64,000 nucleotides of DNA from Pomacea canaliculata (GCF_003073045.1 NC_037591.1:39882589-39946588), one strand, 5' to 3'. Positions 38,401 to 51,429 are shown, counted from the first letter of the stretch. Made by a program: numbers and translations. The notes: a model not told the origin generated them from the sequence alone.

Positions 38401-39303
38401 TCACTTTTATGTGCAGTGTACATTAAAAATATTAGCTTGTAACTAAACAGCATTGTGCACGGGAACATTTTTCAGAAAAATCGCACTCGCAAGCACACAC
38501 AGAGACACGTGCGCAAAACAAATAAAGTAAAAGATGACAGATTGATTTTAACATCCTTCACACTGTTACAATATGTTGCATTTAAAGGCTTAGTCACAAT
38601 TTTATTGTCTACCTACCCCCATGTTTTACCTATAACAGCATACGTATGTATGTATGTCTCTTTTTTCTGTCTACTTGTCTGCTACTTCGTTTGCCTGACT
38701 CTCTACATGGGTAGACATCAAGCGGGTGAGGAATAAAAACGCAGCTGCGGGTGGAAGAAGGACATCCCCATCCAGTCACCCTACTTAACAGATATCTGGG
38801 TTTTAAAAAGGCTCTTAAAAGAAAACAAAACACTGCTAATCCAGATATTTTTCTGTTTTGAAAAGAAACTGTCAGTGCCCAGATTTATGTTTCTGAGAAA
38901 CTTTTTTCAGGAAGTTCTTAGTGCTTTTGACCTGAAAGCTGTTATATAAAGTCGACTGCCAGCTGCAGTGACAAGCTAAGGACCCGTGAAGACGACACGC
39001 TAACAAAAACTACAAGTGATTTAATCATGCTTTTATTCCAACAATGCTTTGCGCGTGGTTTTTCCATGGTTTGGCATCGCGCTAAGACAATTAGGGAGAA
39101 GCAAAGATTGTTCCTCGATATCAGTATCAGGTATAAATCAGTGCTGAGATGAAATACGAGCCTTCAAAGACACCGATACCATCAGCATTGTCCTGCTGTT
39201 CTTTTAGAACAGGAAGATACTTGTAAAAGGTCACAAGTACAGAATGACGAACAAAAGGTCCTTTCTCACCCAGACACGCACACATGCATAATCTTCACTC
39301 TTT

Positions 39304-39306
<3 letters not shown>

Positions 39307-39340
<34 letters not shown>

Positions 39341-39416
39341 GACACACACGCGCGCGCGCACGCACTCACACACAGACAGACACACGCACGCGAGCGTGCA
39401 CTCACACACACACGAA
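39307..39416. repeat. (CA)n/(CG)n microsatellite
   Basis: About 110 bases of CA dinucleotides, interrupted by CGCGCG and CAGACAGA runs. Confidence 0.95.
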
Positions 39417-39799
39417 ATATCCCCTCAAACTCCTGTTAGCTCTCTGAATAAGACCTCGATCACAAAACTTCCTGAAAGGTAAGCACTAAACGTTTCCAGT
39501 CTACTTTAGACATTTATTAAAGACTTCTTAATGACGATGTGCTATTTGAAAACAATTTTGGTATGTTTCTGATTATTTGTTATGATTGTGTCTACCTATG
39601 CTCATCGGCATATAAACTCGGAGAAAAGACATCGTTCCAAGCTCTGTAATTGTTGTGAATGACCCGAGGTGTCCTGCCATGGGTGTGTCATGTGTCAAGA
39701 GTAACACGTGAGGTCTATGTCACCTAAGCACTATAACATGATGTGACTTCTATGTACAAGTACTCCATATATAATCCAATTCTTCCATATGTGTTGATC

Positions 39800-40200
39800 G
39801 TTGATTTAGTTCTTCCTTCGTGCGTCTCGCCTCCACTGTTCTGGTCCTCGGAGGCCGGCGAGATGCGATCCACCTTCTGGACACTCACTACCTTCTCTGG
39901 CATCACGGTGCCTGACAGAGGCTGTCACATTTTCTACGGGTTTCCACCTTATTGGCTGCCTTCTTAATTTTAATCTTCATTGTCCCATTCCCATTATCTT
40001 CTTCAAGTCATTATTTCAATGAGAGCTACTCTAGTGGTGCTAACAACATAGAGGACATCATTCCACGTTTGATGTTGGCTTCTCGGGAGACTAGACGAGT
40101 GATTCATGAACCAGAATTCAAGCACCACATTTTATATTTACTCCCTCTACGCATCTGGAGGTCGTCTACCTTTGTGTCCTCGACCTATCCTGCCGAGTGA
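39800..40200. repeat. Duplicated segment of unknown nature, copy 1
   Basis: Clearly similar to 54490-54830: shared landmarks are GTTCTTCC, GGCGAGATGCGATCCACCTT (GGCGAGATCCACCTTCTGG in the other copy), CAGAGGCTG, and a region ending in GACATCATTCCACG. Similarity holds in a plus-strand frame (ANNIEDIIPR against TNNTDDISPR) and a minus-strand frame (VVSVQKVD against TTSVQKVD). It may be a relic exon of an unidentified gene or a repeat. Confidence 0.55.
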
Positions 40201-40339
40201 CACACTTGACCTACCCGACATCAAAAGTAGGTGGAATGAGGGCTCAGTGAATCTGTAGCAAGGAGGGGGTCCTACTGAGAGGGGCACAGAATAACTCCGA
40301 CCGCCACTCCTTCGCCATTGTTGTGTCTGATTCTGCTGT

Positions 40340-40440
40340 CGCAACCAGGTTATTATATGTAGGTCGGTTTACCTGTGGCAACATCCAATCAGCAGCCAGC
40401 AGAGCGCTAGACGGAAGTCGGGGGATGAGCCTATACGGGT
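40340..40440 (-). promoter_or_regulatory. Promoter-like relic between C and D
   Basis: The minus strand reads GCGCTCTGCTGGCTGCTGATTGG and, about 30 bases on, ACATATAATAACC. This resembles the CCAAT/TATA promoter of genes C and D. No family exon follows on the minus strand before the C promoter. It may mark a lost gene copy or be chance. Confidence 0.25.
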
Positions 40441-41089
40441 GGCTGGGTTCGTCTCTCTCTGTGGGTGTCTTACGAGCTTCTCGAGTTCAGCTTCATTAAC
40501 AGTGAGAAAGCCATTTAAATCAAAGAGAAGTTCTTAGCACCTTTCACAGTTTGTTGTTCTTGCCGAGGTAGCATTCGCTGAATAATTGACGAAATACTCT
40601 CATTAAGACTGGTCCCAGTTTAGTCTGTGTATGTGTCAAATAACTACCCAATTACTGAACAATTTATAAACAATTAGCGTTGTGTACTTTGTTTACATCT
40701 GTTTGAGCCGGCGATGACAAACACCAGATACAACTCAAGGTATAACAACATGAACCTTGAGAGGAAAGTTATCTTGGAACTGAAACTAGTCAGACCCAAG
40801 GTGATAAGAACTGGTAGTAGGATTGCGAAACAGAAACAAAATTTAGAATCAGCTGCTTGTCAAATCAGCGGGAGAGGAAGCTGAAGAGTTGTTTATCAAT
40901 GCAGCTAGCCAGAGAGGACGAGCGGATTTCTGTGCTGTGTCCACTAAATATTTGTAAATACATTATTCATTATCAATAGGTATTATTATTTTTTTAGCAA
41001 AACTTTATCAATTTCATGTTTAAGGACAAAATCATATAATGCTTAACATATGATATGTACCTAAGCACACAGACAGACAAAGAGAGAGA

Positions 41090-42244
41090 ACCGTTCATGA
41101 CACAAGGATTCAACAGGACATAAAACTTCCAACACTGATATTCTTTTTTTAAAATTGTATTATTAAGACTTTGGCAAAAGGAAATTATACAAAGAATAAA
41201 CGAAAGAATACTTCATCGGCCACAGTTTACTGTAAGAGACAAAGTTCCAAAGCAACAGCCCAGGTCACATGTTGCACACTGGAATGAGGACAAAGCAAAG
41301 ACTAACATGGATGTTTGTAGTTCAAGAAGATTCTGGAGTCACCTCGCTGACCAAGATGTTAATTTACGGGCATTGCTATTTTATTCGAAACTACAAAAAA
41401 TTTTCAAGAAAATTTCCCAGTTCCAAGAAAGTAACCTCATATTTTTAACAGAAATAAGGCGCCATAGTCACTGTCTCACATTGGTCATTGGCCATCAAAC
41501 TACAAAACAAATTAGAATTCAAAGAAAATGCATGAAAGCCTTGTAAAACTTGTACGCAAAAAAACAAGCATTTTCTAATGACAGATTACATATTTCCGTG
41601 AACATCTATGTTTGCTTTTGTGTATATGTGTGTGTAATTGCATGTAAATGTGAGTGTGTATGTATGAGTGTATGCATGGTGTCAGTGTGTGTGTTTGTGT
41701 GTGTGTTTGAGCGAATACGCTCTCCTGTTCTCTTTGTCTTCTCTATAATGAAAAATCTAAAATTAATATTAAAAATGTCAGTATGAGGACAAACACACTA
41801 AGCAAACGCAGAAGCAAATAAAACAACAAAACTCTGTCCACACCTCATTGAATCTGGAGTTTGCTCTGAGAATAATTCTGATGTTAAATGACATGTCTGA
41901 CAATACTGTCAACAGTTAGCAGCGAAACACAGACCTACACCCTTTGTTTTAGGAAACAATTGTATTATGATCAAGAAAATTATCAACCTGCGATACAAGG
42001 ACAGTAAAATAAATTATAGACTACTAGTAATCGTCGTGATAGTGAAGCACGGATATTTCATGCTCTTGATGAGTAGTGTTCAAAACATAGTCACTATTAT
42101 CACTATAATATTAGTATTCTTGAAAATAAATATTTTAACGATTACATTTTTTCTTGTTGTACCAGTTGGGAGACTGAATGACAGATGTTGTGTCGACTCC
42201 AGATGTTAGAGTTGGAAGAACAGAGGCCACATCTCTAGAAGATT
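41090..42244 (-). other. 3' UTR of gene D, conserved with gene C
   Basis: Matches 28720-29727 in order, from the block just after the D stop codon down to the CAACAGGACATAAAACTTCC stretch near 41110. It contains a plus-strand (GT)n run near 41.65 kb that C does not share. Extent inferred from conservation. Confidence 0.5.
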
Positions 42245-45200
42245 CTACTCGCCGATCTTCAGACTACCGATGGTCTGAAATATAACAGAAAAAAACTGTG
42301 ATAGTTGGCAAGTAGTGTCTACATTTCCGCGGTTAAACCACAATCTTTAGTTTAGGAAAAACTGGCGATAATTAACATTAATCAATCACAGGTGTCTCTA
42401 CTACTTAATTCTGATGGATATGTTTTAAATGGTTTGATTTCTGACATGGATCCACGGACAAACGCCTGCACACACACACACACACACACACACGTGCAGA
42501 CATTCAAATACACTAAGTACTAAGATATATTATTATATATTAGTACTTACATCATTGTTAAAGCTTTGTCCAACAACTCCTTCCACGAAAGCTTTTGACA
42601 GAAACAAAATAAAGACGAGTTGTAAAATTGTATAATGTGTACGAGGTGTATAAATATTTCTTAGCATGACTCATGTTTGAGTAGTTGTTGATGTTGTCTT
42701 GTCCAGGAAATACAAGTGTTTGTGTCGTTGTTGATGCTGTCTTGTCCAGGAAATACAAGTGTTTGTGCAGTTGTTGTTGTTGTTGTTGTTGTTGTCTTTG
42801 TCATCGTCATGTACAGAAGAAAAGCGCGGAAAGTAAAGTCTTACTATCATCAGTAAACTCCTCGGCACTTCTTTCGACACGACGAATGACGAAAGCTGAA
42901 AAAGAAAATTACAAATGAAATGTTGTATTCATGCAAAAGAACAATTTCTTTCTCACCATACTCACACTCACAGATTGTGAACATATTTCTCATGAGATGT
43001 AGTCGAGACAAATGATCGCTTAGCAACAAAACCGATTTACATCAATGAATAATAAACAATAACAAGATGTTACTAAGCTATTATACTAAAGGAAATTAAC
43101 TATCTATATACATTAATTGAACTATGATAATTAGTTCTATCTCAACATGTGGATAATCCGTTTGAAGGTAGCGATGATGTTCTAAGAAAACAGTTTTTCT
43201 CACTTTACAATGCATTATCCTGTTTGTTTATACCAATACACAACACACTCGTTTTCAAGTCCTAGCCATTTTTCATATTTATCAAAGTTAAATGTTTTGT
43301 GTATTGTAATATAGTCAGTAGGATGTACATCAAGGTCTAAACATAAAAAAGATTAGAGAACAGTACCGTCATTCTCAGTCTGGCTCGCACTTCTTCTCTT
43401 GCGGAAGAGGTATACTGCAAGGAGTTGAGAAACTTGATTATGTTGTTCCTACCTCAATCTTAATTAAGTGTTCTAACATAAAGTTTTAGTCCTTGTTACT
43501 ACTCTAGTAGCATATGGCCGCAACAACACAAGCATAAGTGATACAGTGAAAAGAACATCCACACACTATTTCTCATATTTTCACAAACTATTTTACATGT
43601 TTGTACGTTTGTCCATCTCTGTCAAAAATATCATGATCAATTTTCAAGTAGATTACTGACTGGTCTAAACTTTGATATTATCCATGAATTATTTATTAAT
43701 GTCTCTAGTTTGAATAAACAAATTACTGTGTGGGTCAAACCTACCGTAGGCGTCCGGAGAAAGACATTTCCTGGTGGTGGCGCCAGCCGGGACGCAGATG
43801 AGGGCGCTGCCGCAGCCTCCGTTGTTGACAGTACACACATTAGGTGCTGAGAGCAGTAAACAAACAGTACAAATAAGGCTGGGTGTCAGAATTATTTAAC
43901 TTCTGCAATTTCTGTGATTGTTTGTTATGTACTCTTGAGTTAATTATGATTGCTGGAGTAAAGAGAAAAAAGAAATGCTTGGTGTATGGTACTGATGGAT
44001 CCTAGCAGTAGGTTAGTAAATGAATTAATGAAAGCGTACGAAAAAACACTTCTAAAGGCAGACACACACACTTACACAATCTCTCTTTCTCTTTCTCACA
44101 CACACACCTTTGTCTATGTATTGCTCCGCGACGATGACGATGTCGTTCATCCTTCCAATAGTCTGCGCCATTGTCCTTCCGCTGAATCCATTGGCAGCGA
44201 TTTGCTGAATGTAGGTGGTCGTTGCCAGATTTCTGAAGTATGTAAATAAGGATGTTAGCCTTTGTTTTTTTGCCAGATCATTACCTCAGAGTGAGGTAGA
44301 ATCGTTTTCTTGTATACTAGCTTCACCAGAACTTCCAGTAAACAAGTATCTTTCATCTGTTAGACAGGTTAGAATAATTAGATGGAGCTAATCTACTCTA
44401 AAACATCAGCGACACCAACCCCCTGCATTCCTCTTAGAAAAATTCGAACTCAGACTAACGGTTGTCGCTAGTTTTGGTGTGAATCTGTCTTCCTATATGC
44501 TGCAGACATCCAGCAGAATTCTTTTACCCTGGGCAATAAAGTGAGCGGGAACATAACTACTATATTTACATCCAGGAAACATAACCTGTAGGTAATGTAC
44601 CCGATCACAACAGGTGTAAGTATACAACAACATTTCAATGATGCACGACTTTGTGCGCTCATTCACAAATATTCTTAGAGTATAGATGTTCTAGTAACTC
44701 GTTATTAACCCTTTGTTTTGGTTTTATTGACAAGGATTTTTCAGCTGGGAGGAGAGTTGACTGAGCACTGTAGACTGATGGCTTAAACAGGCTCTTCACT
44801 CTCAAATTTCTTCTTGTGTGTGTGTGTGGTACCCGTTTTAGCAGCACTGATGATGCAAATAATGAGTCATCTGTCGTATCATGTGACAAAGCTAGTACAA
44901 ACAAACTCAAAATGTTTTAATCATATTGACTAGTTTTGCTATAACATTGCTGCCAGAAACATTTGTGCTCAGATGGTCTTCACAAGGAAGTGCTTGGCAC
45001 AGGTGACAAGGGTTAGGGTGGCTCACATCTGTACACAAATGATGCTTACCCTGCAGTGCCCCAGTCAGTGATGTAGAGGTTACTCTGGAAGTATTCCAGG
45101 CCGAAAAAGGTTGACCCCGGGTTATAAAATGTCACAGTCGTTAATGTACCATCCAGAGTAGTCCACCCTATCTTGTCTGTGTAACCATCTGCCCAGTACA

Positions 45201-48200
45201 GTCTCCCCCCTGTGGGCACCAAACAAATAACACACACACAAACAAACAAAGAGAACACATTACCGCGTGCAAACATACAGACATGCACGTTCAAACAAAT
45301 GACTGTATGGCAACACAATGTCTCCTCAAAATCTTTTAGGAGCTTTCACTTTATGAAACAGACAATAAACCTTAACAGAGAGACAAATTATTGCAAATAC
45401 AGAGGGTACGTTAATATTACAGGCTGACAAATATTCAATGTATATATTTATAGTCAGCGTACCAACTCAGTCAAAAGAAAAATAAAAACATAATCACCTT
45501 TTAGGTACCAGAGGTAAAGCATTAACTATCATCTAAACAATATCAATAATTGCAAAAGGGCAAGTAACAGAAAAAAGTATGAATTAAGTAGTCAATACAA
45601 AAATGAAACAAAGAAAAAATTGAACAAAGAAAGGAGAAAATAAACAAACGAACAAAGAAAAACAACAAATAAAGAAATAAACAAACACAGTAACAATGTC
45701 TGACCTGCTAAGTCCAAAGCCAGACCGTTTGGCCAAACGATGTACTGAGATCCTGAGACCAGAGTCTTTCGGTTGGTGCCGTCGTAGTTGGCCTTCTCTA
45801 TCTTAGGGACGGAGCCCCAGTCGCTCCAGTACATCACCCTACAGACAATAGAAAGCCACAATGGCTTAGGTTCACAACAAACAAAACAAACAAACAAACA
45901 AAAGTCCTGTCTGTATTTCTATACCTTCTGCTCCCTCTTAAACATGTTTACATAGATACAAGAGAATGAAGATAACATGTGATGTTTGCCGCCGGATAAA
46001 ACATCGAGGAGAACCTGACCTGACATGTCCAGCCTCTTCCCCACTTTCTCCTCAGAATGAAAGAAAGAAGCAAGCACGGACAAAAAAAGACACAAGTGAA
46101 AAGATAAAAAAAGAAGTATTTCCAAAATAAAAGTATCCTAGATTACAAAACTAGTCGTTTACCCGTTACGTTTGTCCAGCTCAATGTCTCTCGGTTTCTC
46201 GATGGCGGTTTTGATGATGGATTTGTACTTATTGGTGGTGAGGGTGACCATGCCGATGAGACAGTTACCGGCGTCCGTATACATGAGGAGTCCAGACAGA
46301 TAGTCCACGGCAAGTCCGTCTGGCACTGCGCCTGGAGAACAAAAGTAATTTGAGGACCTGGACACTGTTCTTAACTAACGACTGTCCTCTACAAGCACTC
46401 AGAACTCGATGAGTTCTCATCAACACAACTAAATATTTGTGAGTCTTCAAATGACACTCTATGCATGGTTGTATTTGTCCTAATCCACTGACTGGATCGT
46501 CGCGTGTACATCTACATGTATTCTGGCATCAACAATATAAACGCTACACTTTCTGAGAAACATCAATAGCAATTGTCACCACTAGTCCGAAATTCAAAAG
46601 CAGAAGAAATCATTAATAGTAGAAAAAACATCGTTGTTAGGAACACCTTTGTTAGAAAACCAAAATGCCAATCACTTTTAGTATCAAAACTATTTGGTGA
46701 TGGACCCACTCACCTGTACCGAGGTTGAAGACCAGCCGGACGTTGCTGCCGTCCAGGTTAGCAGACCGGATGGTCCTCTCGGCCACATCTGACCAGTAGA
46801 CACGATTAGTGATCGGGTCGAAGTCGACAGCGACGGGGTTAAGCAGTCCACTCATGGGGAGGACGATGTTGCTGATGGTCGCCATGTCAATGCGCTGGAT
46901 GGCACGCAGACCCGTGTTGGCGATCAGCATGAACTGCTGGGGGATGACACCTGAGGACACGGCGAGCATCCTGATTACCTGCTAGCCAAACTAATTTACA
47001 CTTCAGCAATCACATGATCATTTCCTATTGCACCGGCATAGTTACACTGTGGAAATAAAAATAACAAGTTCTTTCGAACTTAAGTGCTTGTCAACGAATT
47101 GAAAACCTACCAGTTTAACATCTATTCCCCCCCAAAAAAAAAAAAAAATAAAATAAATAAATAAAATAAAAAAATTAACTTGAGCCATTTTTCTATATGA
47201 AGAATATTATTGTAAAGAAATGAAACTTTTCTGTATTTAAGAAATGACACAACTCAGTGAAAAACTATTTTTGTTTTAATTATGTTTCGTACAGATGTGA
47301 GAAATTTAAAGTGTAAAGTAGGACGTGGCTGTGTAACAACTTACTTATAGAGAAAGTAGCCTGAAAGCCATAGCCAGTCACAGAATAATCGGTGTGAAAT
47401 ACGATGTACATGATGTTGGAGAAGGACCTCACGACGGGCGGAACGGCGGTGCCACAGTAGGTGGCGATGTGAGGTGAAGTCTGAGAACTGCCGTCTCGGA
47501 ACTGCGGTTACATGTAGAGAAGTACAATTTAAAATCACAAGTCACTTTTTCTCTATTTCTCTAGTTCTATATATATATAGTCTTTTTTTTATCTCTGTCT
47601 TTTCCTTCGAGATTCGCTCTTTTTTATTTTCTTCGTCTTTCTCTTTTATTTCCTCAAGTCCCATTATTCTTTCACCTTCCAGATTCTGATTGTCCTGTCC
47701 TCTAACACGAGCAATATGTCTAATAGTCTCTACATTTTGTTTTTTTATTTCTTGACGGGATGGGAAATTTAATTTACATCTTTACTGTCCACCGATCGCC
47801 GTGAATGATATTCCCCAATCCACACATTATCATAGCTCTCCTATTGGCTGTCGCTCTAATGACGTAAGCGTATCTTCTCGTGACGTCAGAGTTTTTGGTT
47901 GTTGGAGTTGGAGGTTTGTGAATTGAAGGTAGAAGACAGTTGTTACTAAGTTACTAAGGGCTGGTATTTAACAACTAGTGCAGAATTCGTCTACAGACCT
48001 CTCACTCACAGAATAGTGTGTATTTACTGGACTGTCGGTGTGACCTTTAACCTTCTGAAGACTATTTTTAACAGTTTTAGAAATGTTTCATCTAAGCTTA
48101 TCATACTGCATGTGCATGCGTGAACACAACACACACACTCACACACACTATATATATAATTATATAAATAAACTAATTCAGAGGGGAGATAAAATGACCT

Positions 48201-48611
48201 CTGACCTGAAGGTAGTCTGCGCTACAGCCTGTAGCCGATTCAAGATTGAAGACAGAGACTGATACGGTCACTCGACTGCCAACTGGTCCAATGAGTAGGT
48301 AGCCACAGTCTAGGTTATTTTGGTACTGAGACGGGTAGGAGGGAGACGAAATGATGCCAGAGCTGGCAGTGAAGATTCCTCCACAACCTAGGAGGGGAAC
48401 ACAAACATGTTACTGCGCCATGAGAGTGTGTTACAATCCATCCACTCCATCCATACTCACTTGCATACACGCTTGCACGCACGCACGAATGCAGACACTC
48501 ACTCTGATGACTAGAGGGGCACACAGGTAAAATAGTAGATGTTTGTGTGTTACCTTGACCGGAAGCCTGGGTGATGAGCGCCAGCGCACAAAGCAGAAAC
48601 ATGGTCGCCAT
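42245..48611 (-). CDS. Gene D: secreted CUB-YWTD propeller-EGF protein
   Basis: Exons 5' to 3': 48611-48554, 48387-48206, 47501-47345, 46950-46714, 46331-46163, 45838-45705, 45209-45050, 44232-44108, 43846-43745, 43414-43367, 42895-42845, 42591-42551, 42274-42245. The total is 1494 bases, 497 residues plus stop. Signal peptide ([18 protein letters not shown]); CUB about 20-132; propeller about 133-407 with VYWSD, MYWSD, LYWAD and ITDWG; four-Cys EGF-like about 408-441; RKRR/S furin motif at 446-450; RVER/S at 463-467; tail ending LKIGE. No transmembrane helix. It is the closest paralogue of C: propeller exon 4 is about 92% identical in protein, but CUB exon 2 only about 60%. The last exon is small (TIGSLKIGE and stop), after a good acceptor (atatttcag). 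Ligand unknown. Confidence 0.85.
42683..42770. repeat. Two-copy ~42-bp tandem repeat in gene D intron
   Basis: Two nearly identical units containing GTCTTGTCCAGGAAATACAA, followed by a (TTG)n run. The matching intron of gene C has one diverged unit near 30930. It produces long artificial open frames on both strands. Confidence 0.85.
42845..43414 (-). CDS. Gene D furin-linker exons
   Basis: Phase 1-1 exons 43414-43367 (48 bases, [16 protein letters not shown]) and 42895-42845 (51 bases, [17 protein letters not shown]). The motifs R-K-R-R/S and R-V-E-R/S bracket a 17-residue peptide that differs from that of gene C at a single residue. The donor of the second exon (gtaaga) aligns exactly with that of C. 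Confidence 0.72.
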
Positions 48612-49008
48612 GGTTACACTGTGTCTCGCTGCAAGAGTTCAAGAATTAAATTGTGAAATTATGTATGATGTGTATAGGTCTTATCTACAAAGTAAGAGTA
48701 TACAGGTAGCTGGTGTGTAAGACGGTAATTCAAAATACAGTAGATACATTTCTTGAGCTGATTAATGAAGTCGATATAACATTAACTAATGAAGTGAAAG
48801 TGATGGACAGAAATGATACAGGCTACAAATATTTTTAAGAAATGTTTATTGGCTTGTAGATGGTAGATGAGATGATTCACGAAGTAAACATCTGATACAT
48901 AATAATGCATCCATAATCCAGGAAACGATGGTAAGGTAGAGAATAACATTTACAAGGGAATATAACATTGTTATGTGACAACAACACGTCACGTCAGACG
49001 CAAGTGCA

Positions 49009-49232
49009 CCTGTGTGTGTGTTTGTAAGTGTGTGTGTGTTTGTGTGTGTGTTTGTAGGTGTGTGTGTGTGTGGGTGTGTGTGTGTGTGTGTTTGTAAGTG
49101 TGTGTGTCGGCGTGTGTGTGCTTGTGTGTAATTGTGTGTTTGTAAGTGTGTGTGTGTGTGTGTGCTTGTGTGTAATTGTGTGTTTGTAAGTGTGTGTGTG
49201 TGATGGTGTGTTTGTAAGTGTGTGTGTGTAGG
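49009..49232. repeat. (GT)n-rich tract
   Basis: About 220 bases of GT dinucleotides broken at intervals by TTTGTAAG and TAATTG, giving a higher-order repeat of roughly 35-60 bases. The antisense His/Thr-rich open frame is an artefact. Confidence 0.93.
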
Positions 49233-49964
49233 TGGCTTGTGCTTCCTGTACGTGGCCGGCCTGTTGTTGGGTGTGCGCCCGTAGATATGGAGAATCCATC
49301 TCTCCGCGTTTTTCTGACAGTTTTCCTCCAGAAACGGTCAGCGCCGCACGTGCGGGAGGATGTCAGACCGAAGCCTTGGCAGCCGGTGTTTTTCTGTCAA
49401 TCGCCCTGTGACCACCTGTCTCATTTTTTAGGGCGGGGGATCCGCACTTTTCTAGTCTGTAGGGCCCTGATATGCGGGTGGAAGTGCGGGTGAAAAGGTG
49501 TTTTTTTTTTTGGTCTGAATAACTATGTTATTCAAAGTCAGAGTGCGAGACAAGTTACTTCACCTGTTCGCTTACAACTGTGATATCCGGGTCACGGCCC
49601 CTGTCGAGTGCAACCGTTTTTTTTATTGTTGCTGTTGTTGCTTTTCCTTGTGTGGGTTTTGAATGAAGGCTTAATAGTCTCGTCGTCTTACATATTATAT
49701 AAGGACGCTTTTTGGAAACGTTTAGCTAGGAGCTTGACCTGGAGCAGGTTTTGTGAGAGCCACCTGTCGATGAACAATTGTATGGAATGCTCTATCTACA
49801 GGCTTCCTTTTATTCTTCTTCTCTTTCTGTTCCTTTGCCTCCATCTTTATCCTTACTTTCCTACATGTCCATCTACACCCGCCACTACGTCAAGATCCCC
49901 AACTGTCCACCCGTCCACCATGCACCAACATCCCCCTGTCAGGGCTTGGACACGTGACCCTGCG

Positions 49965-50030
49965 GTACCCCTGATGGTTCAAGCATTCCTGCGGAGCTGC
50001 GAGGGTTCGAGCCTGCTAGCCGGCGTCCAC
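49965..50030 (+). repeat. Possible tRNA-like SINE fragment
   Basis: A box-A-like stretch (CTGATGGTTCAAGC) precedes a box-B-like GAGGGTTCGAGCCTG by about 30 bases. Short and uncertain. Confidence 0.3.
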
Positions 50031-51025
50031 GTGACCAACGGACTGCTCAGTTTTCGCATCTGCGGAGGGACCCGGGGAAGGTGTGCCTGGACGAGAGGAA
50101 GGGGGGTCAGCATGTGTGCATGAGACATTTTATTAGCAATTTTTTGTGTGTAATATGTTTTTTGAACCGTTCATTATGTCTTTGTTATTGCTGGGTGGTG
50201 TTTGCTCACCTGCGATTCAACAGGAAAGTGGCGAGCCGTCTGTGGCCGAGCGAGTGTGTTTGTGTGTTTGTGTGTTTGTGTGTTTGTGCCGCTTGAGTGG
50301 TTGTGAGCCTGCACTCGGCGACCTCGAGGACGGTTACGCGACAGTAAAGAGCTACAAAATCGCGATTTCTTTTATTACTATTAATTTTTAGTGACAAGAC
50401 TGCTTATGGCAGAACTTTCCAAAACCCAGTCTCCAAATGTTTATGGCTTAGAGAAATAGCCATCAGACATTGACTTAGTGTCAGCGACAGTATGTGATTG
50501 TGCGCGTAGCTGTTGCTGAAACATCTTTACATACAAATTAATACAATAATCCATTCAATCATCCTAACCGATTCAGTTTTTTTCCTGCTGTGATCGATAC
50601 ATGCTGGCAGTTGAACCTGTTCTGGTCTCAAACAACGGTTTACGACAGTTAGCTTGAAGGCTATATCGCGCCGCACCTGTAATTAACAGGTGTTGCATCC
50701 TCGCTCCTAGCTTTGCTACTAATGCTAGTGACCACGTGGTATGTTAGGTCCGCAGTGCATTTACTGTACAACGAGAGGCAAACATTCTGTTTCCTCCCTT
50801 TCATGGCAAAAGTCAAACGACTTGACCACGAAGCTGCCACCATCTCCTTAACAAAGATGTAGTTTTGGATGGTAGTGGTAAGTTCAGACTTTAGGTTCGT
50901 GACATAAAAGAAGTCTTCTGTTGTCAGTCTTAAATTCTTTCTTTCATTTCTCTTTGATGTTTAACTTGAACTCATGCACATACACATTCTTAAAAAATCT
51001 AAATACTTTAAATCAATAAACTTAC

Positions 51026-51125
51026 CTGTCCACTGATCGATATGCTCACCTGTCCAGTTGACCATCAAGCAAGGGTTCTGTGAGAAGGACTTCTTGTCTG
51101 TGATTGCAGCAGCCTTCTGGTCTTT
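51026..51125 (-). other. Gene D non-coding first exon
   Basis: Ends on the minus strand with CAGTGGACAG before gtaagt. It aligns with the first exon of C. It would join the acceptor at 48629 (ttgcag). The 5' end is estimated from the TATA box at 51148-51158. Confidence 0.65.
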
Positions 51126-51147
51126 GGCTCCACAGACCCTTGTGGTC

Positions 51148-51176
51148 CTTAAATAAAACCAATCAGCCAATGGCAG
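51148..51176 (-). promoter_or_regulatory. Core promoter of gene D (double CCAAT plus TATA)
   Basis: The minus strand reads GCCATTGGCTGATTGG and then TTTTATTTAAGG, nearly identical to gene C over about 30 bases. It lies just upstream of the inferred first exon. Confidence 0.72.
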
Positions 51177-51257
51177 AGGCGCAATATCGTTCAATACTAA
51201 CTTTGTTGTGTCACAGTACTTCCTAGCAACGCGACACCTGGCGGGAGACCAGTTCGG

Positions 51258-51292
51258 CGCTTATCCATTGGCTAGGAAAGCCATAATAAACA
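51258..51292 (+). promoter_or_regulatory. Inverted CCAAT/TATA-like site upstream of D
   Basis: The plus strand reads TATCCATTGGCTAGG and then CATAATAAAC, the same order as the family promoter but facing away from gene D. A related site (CTTATTGGATG) lies at about 37600 upstream of C, in an aligned context. It may be an upstream CCAAT element or a divergent promoter. Confidence 0.35.
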
Positions 51293-51429
51293 AGGTCTTT
51301 AGAAATGGAGGATAATAACACAGGGTGGAAGGGGGAGAGGACAGGAGTCCTGACACTCTGAAGCGAATTCATTAGAGTTTAGTTTCTTGGAGTCATGCCC
51401 ACAGAGTTCTGCTTTATTTATTATAATAA

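Larger units (their letters stand above)
38400..41080. other. Intergenic gap between gene C and the D 3' end
   Basis: No family exon and no recognisable protein. It holds a (CA)n tract near 39.3 kb, the duplicated segment at 39.8-40.2 kb and a promoter-like relic near 40.4 kb, listed separately. A TATA-like ttatataaagtc at about 38940 has no gene beside it that I can recognise. Confidence 0.45.
48640..51020. other. Long first intron of gene D
   Basis: Between the non-coding first exon and the signal-peptide exon. It holds the (GT)n tract at 49.0-49.2 kb and a possible SINE near 50.0 kb. Open frames inside (for example 49608-50123 on the plus strand) show no protein features beyond low complexity. 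It is longer than the corresponding intron of C (about 570 bases), which points to insertion. Confidence 0.55.

Noticed and set aside
48994..49299. Thr/His-rich minus-strand open frame
   Set aside because: Translation of a (GT)n tract.
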